From assembly GCA_003644215.1 (NCBI GenBank), contig QNBU01000003.1, forward strand, positions 1 through 15,827: DNA of 15,827 nucleotides, in the 5' to 3' direction. Under the pieces are notes generated by a model. That model saw nothing but the letters and a program-made list of their open reading frames with translations, was not told where the DNA came from and searched no databases. Both the position numbers and the translations under genes were made by a program. Origin of the DNA: Planctomycetota bacterium. GTDB lineage: Bacteria > Planctomycetota > Phycisphaerae > Sedimentisphaerales > Anaerohalosphaeraceae. This document shows positions 15,254 to 15,827 of this stretch, piece after piece (positions within the stretch are counted from its first letter, which is position 1; every line of letters starts with the position of its first letter).

Positions 15254-15343
15254 ACTTAGTATGACAGCGCTACTTTTGCTCAAGACTTTTGTAGGTGTTA
15301 GCCGATGAACTCTTCAACGAGATATAATTTGGAGAGTTTGGTT
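15254..15343. other. Spacer expected to contain the insertion sequence left end
   Basis: These 90 bases join the rlmL stop codon to the transposase start. If the transposase belongs to an intact element, its left terminal inverted repeat should lie here, but the right end is outside the window, so no boundary can be fixed. TATAAT at 15323-15328 is probably too close to the GGAG ribosome site (15331-15334) to serve as the transposase promoter while leaving that site in the mRNA. Confidence 0.35.
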
Positions 15344-15827
15344 ATGAATTACGATCAGTTGGCTTCGTTTGAGCCGGCGTTAGCCCGGTTCCTGGATAAA
15401 CTTCGTCCCTGCTTCAAGCGGGACAAAACATTTGGTTACTTGCAAAAGTATATCGTTGGATTGATGACCGATTTGAAGCGTAAATCGATTGAGCCGATTG
15501 CTTTAGCAAGCGGTGTAGCGGTTCGGACCTTGCAGGAATTTCTGTCATTTTTCGAATGGGATCACGAGCGTGCCGATAGAATGCTTGTTCGTGAAGTTGT
15601 TGAACACCAGCACGGAAAGCGTTCGATGGGCGTTTTTGATGCCTCGGCCCATACCAAACAGGGCCGCTATACTCCGGGTGTTCAGCGTCAGTGGTGCGGT
15701 GAAAAAGGAAAGAAAGACAACTGTGTCATTGGTCAGCATCTTCTTTATACGGATAATGATCCAACCAATCCGTTCAGTTGCGTTGTCGCCAGTGACTTGT
15801 ATTTGCCTAAATGCTGGGATCAGGACA
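15344..15827 (+). CDS. IS701-family DDE transposase, N-terminal part (truncated by window end)
   Basis: An open frame of 161 codons reaches the window edge with no stop. It starts at the ATG at 15344 after GGAG (15331-15334), a good nine-base spacing. Family signs are the helical N-terminus with YIVGLMTDLKRKSIEPIA (36-53) and SGVAVRTLQEFL, then the first catalytic Asp in GVFDASAHTKQG (96-107, Asp 99), GVQRQWCGEKGKKDNCVIG (112-130), and the late DLYLPKCWDQD (151-161). These fit the DDE_5 domain (DDE superfamily endonuclease) of IS701-like elements, whose equivalent segments read like DxTGFxKKG, GVxRQYCGxxGKxxNCQVG and RLYLPxxWxxD. The remaining catalytic residues and the right end lie outside. 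Whether the gene is intact is unknown. It marks the right border as accessory DNA next to a housekeeping gene. Confidence 0.88.
   Translation, partial: MNYDQLASFEPALARFLDKLRPCFKRDKTFGYLQKYIVGLMTDLKRKSIEPIALASGVAVRTLQEFLSFFEWDHERADRMLVREVVEHQHGKRSMGVFDASAHTKQGRYTPGVQRQWCGEKGKKDNCVIGQHLLYTDNDPTNPFSCVVASDLYLPKCWDQD

Noticed and set aside
14609..15283. 224-codon minus-strand ORF opposite rlmL
   Set aside because: It mirrors the methyltransferase frame, and its Gly/Phe/Ala-rich translation shows no domain.

Overview
The window reads as an ordinary bacterial chromosome of moderate G+C, densely packed with genes and with weak or missing Shine-Dalgarno sequences in front of several of them. A spurious HGQDGRAT-type reading of an intergenic repeat (about 2781-2803) is a pattern I recall from Planctomycetota and Verrucomicrobiota genomes. 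Together with the gene content this suggests a planctomycete, possibly Phycisphaerae-like. That placement is recollection and inference, not a computed result.

Layout, plus strand 1-7639: the C-terminal half of the SMC condensin ATPase; two adjacent M16 metallopeptidase-family genes whose active-site elements are split between them; a 910-residue acidic coiled-coil protein containing a tandemly duplicated block of about 180-194 residues; and a 228-residue membrane-anchored protein that looks like a BY-kinase/MinD-type P-loop ATPase with its nucleotide-binding motifs worn away. Minus strand, 13840 down to 7652, in transcription order: PcrA/UvrD helicase, glucose-6-phosphate isomerase, mannose-1-phosphate guanylyltransferase, RuvX/YqgF nuclease and 6-phosphogluconolactonase. 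Plus strand again from 14066: an RlmL-like THUMP rRNA methyltransferase, divergent from pcrA, then the first 161 codons of an IS701-type transposase that runs off the window.

The central minus-strand genes cover hexose-phosphate metabolism: Pgi interconverts glucose-6-P and fructose-6-P, ManC makes GDP-mannose for polysaccharides and glycoconjugates, and Pgl belongs to the oxidative pentose-phosphate branch. RuvX, PcrA and RlmL are housekeeping nucleic-acid enzymes. The left third combines chromosome structure (SMC), proteolysis (the M16 pair) and two proteins of unknown function that may work together at the membrane.

The non-coding DNA holds the least expected structure. Between pcrA and pgi sit two inverted 23-nt units, each a conserved nine-base head plus a hairpin, whose stems differ by compensatory changes. 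This is REP/BIME architecture. Between the two M16 genes is a second, unrelated hairpin repeat. No tRNA, rRNA or CRISPR array was seen, and no gene-free stretch exceeds 300 bases.
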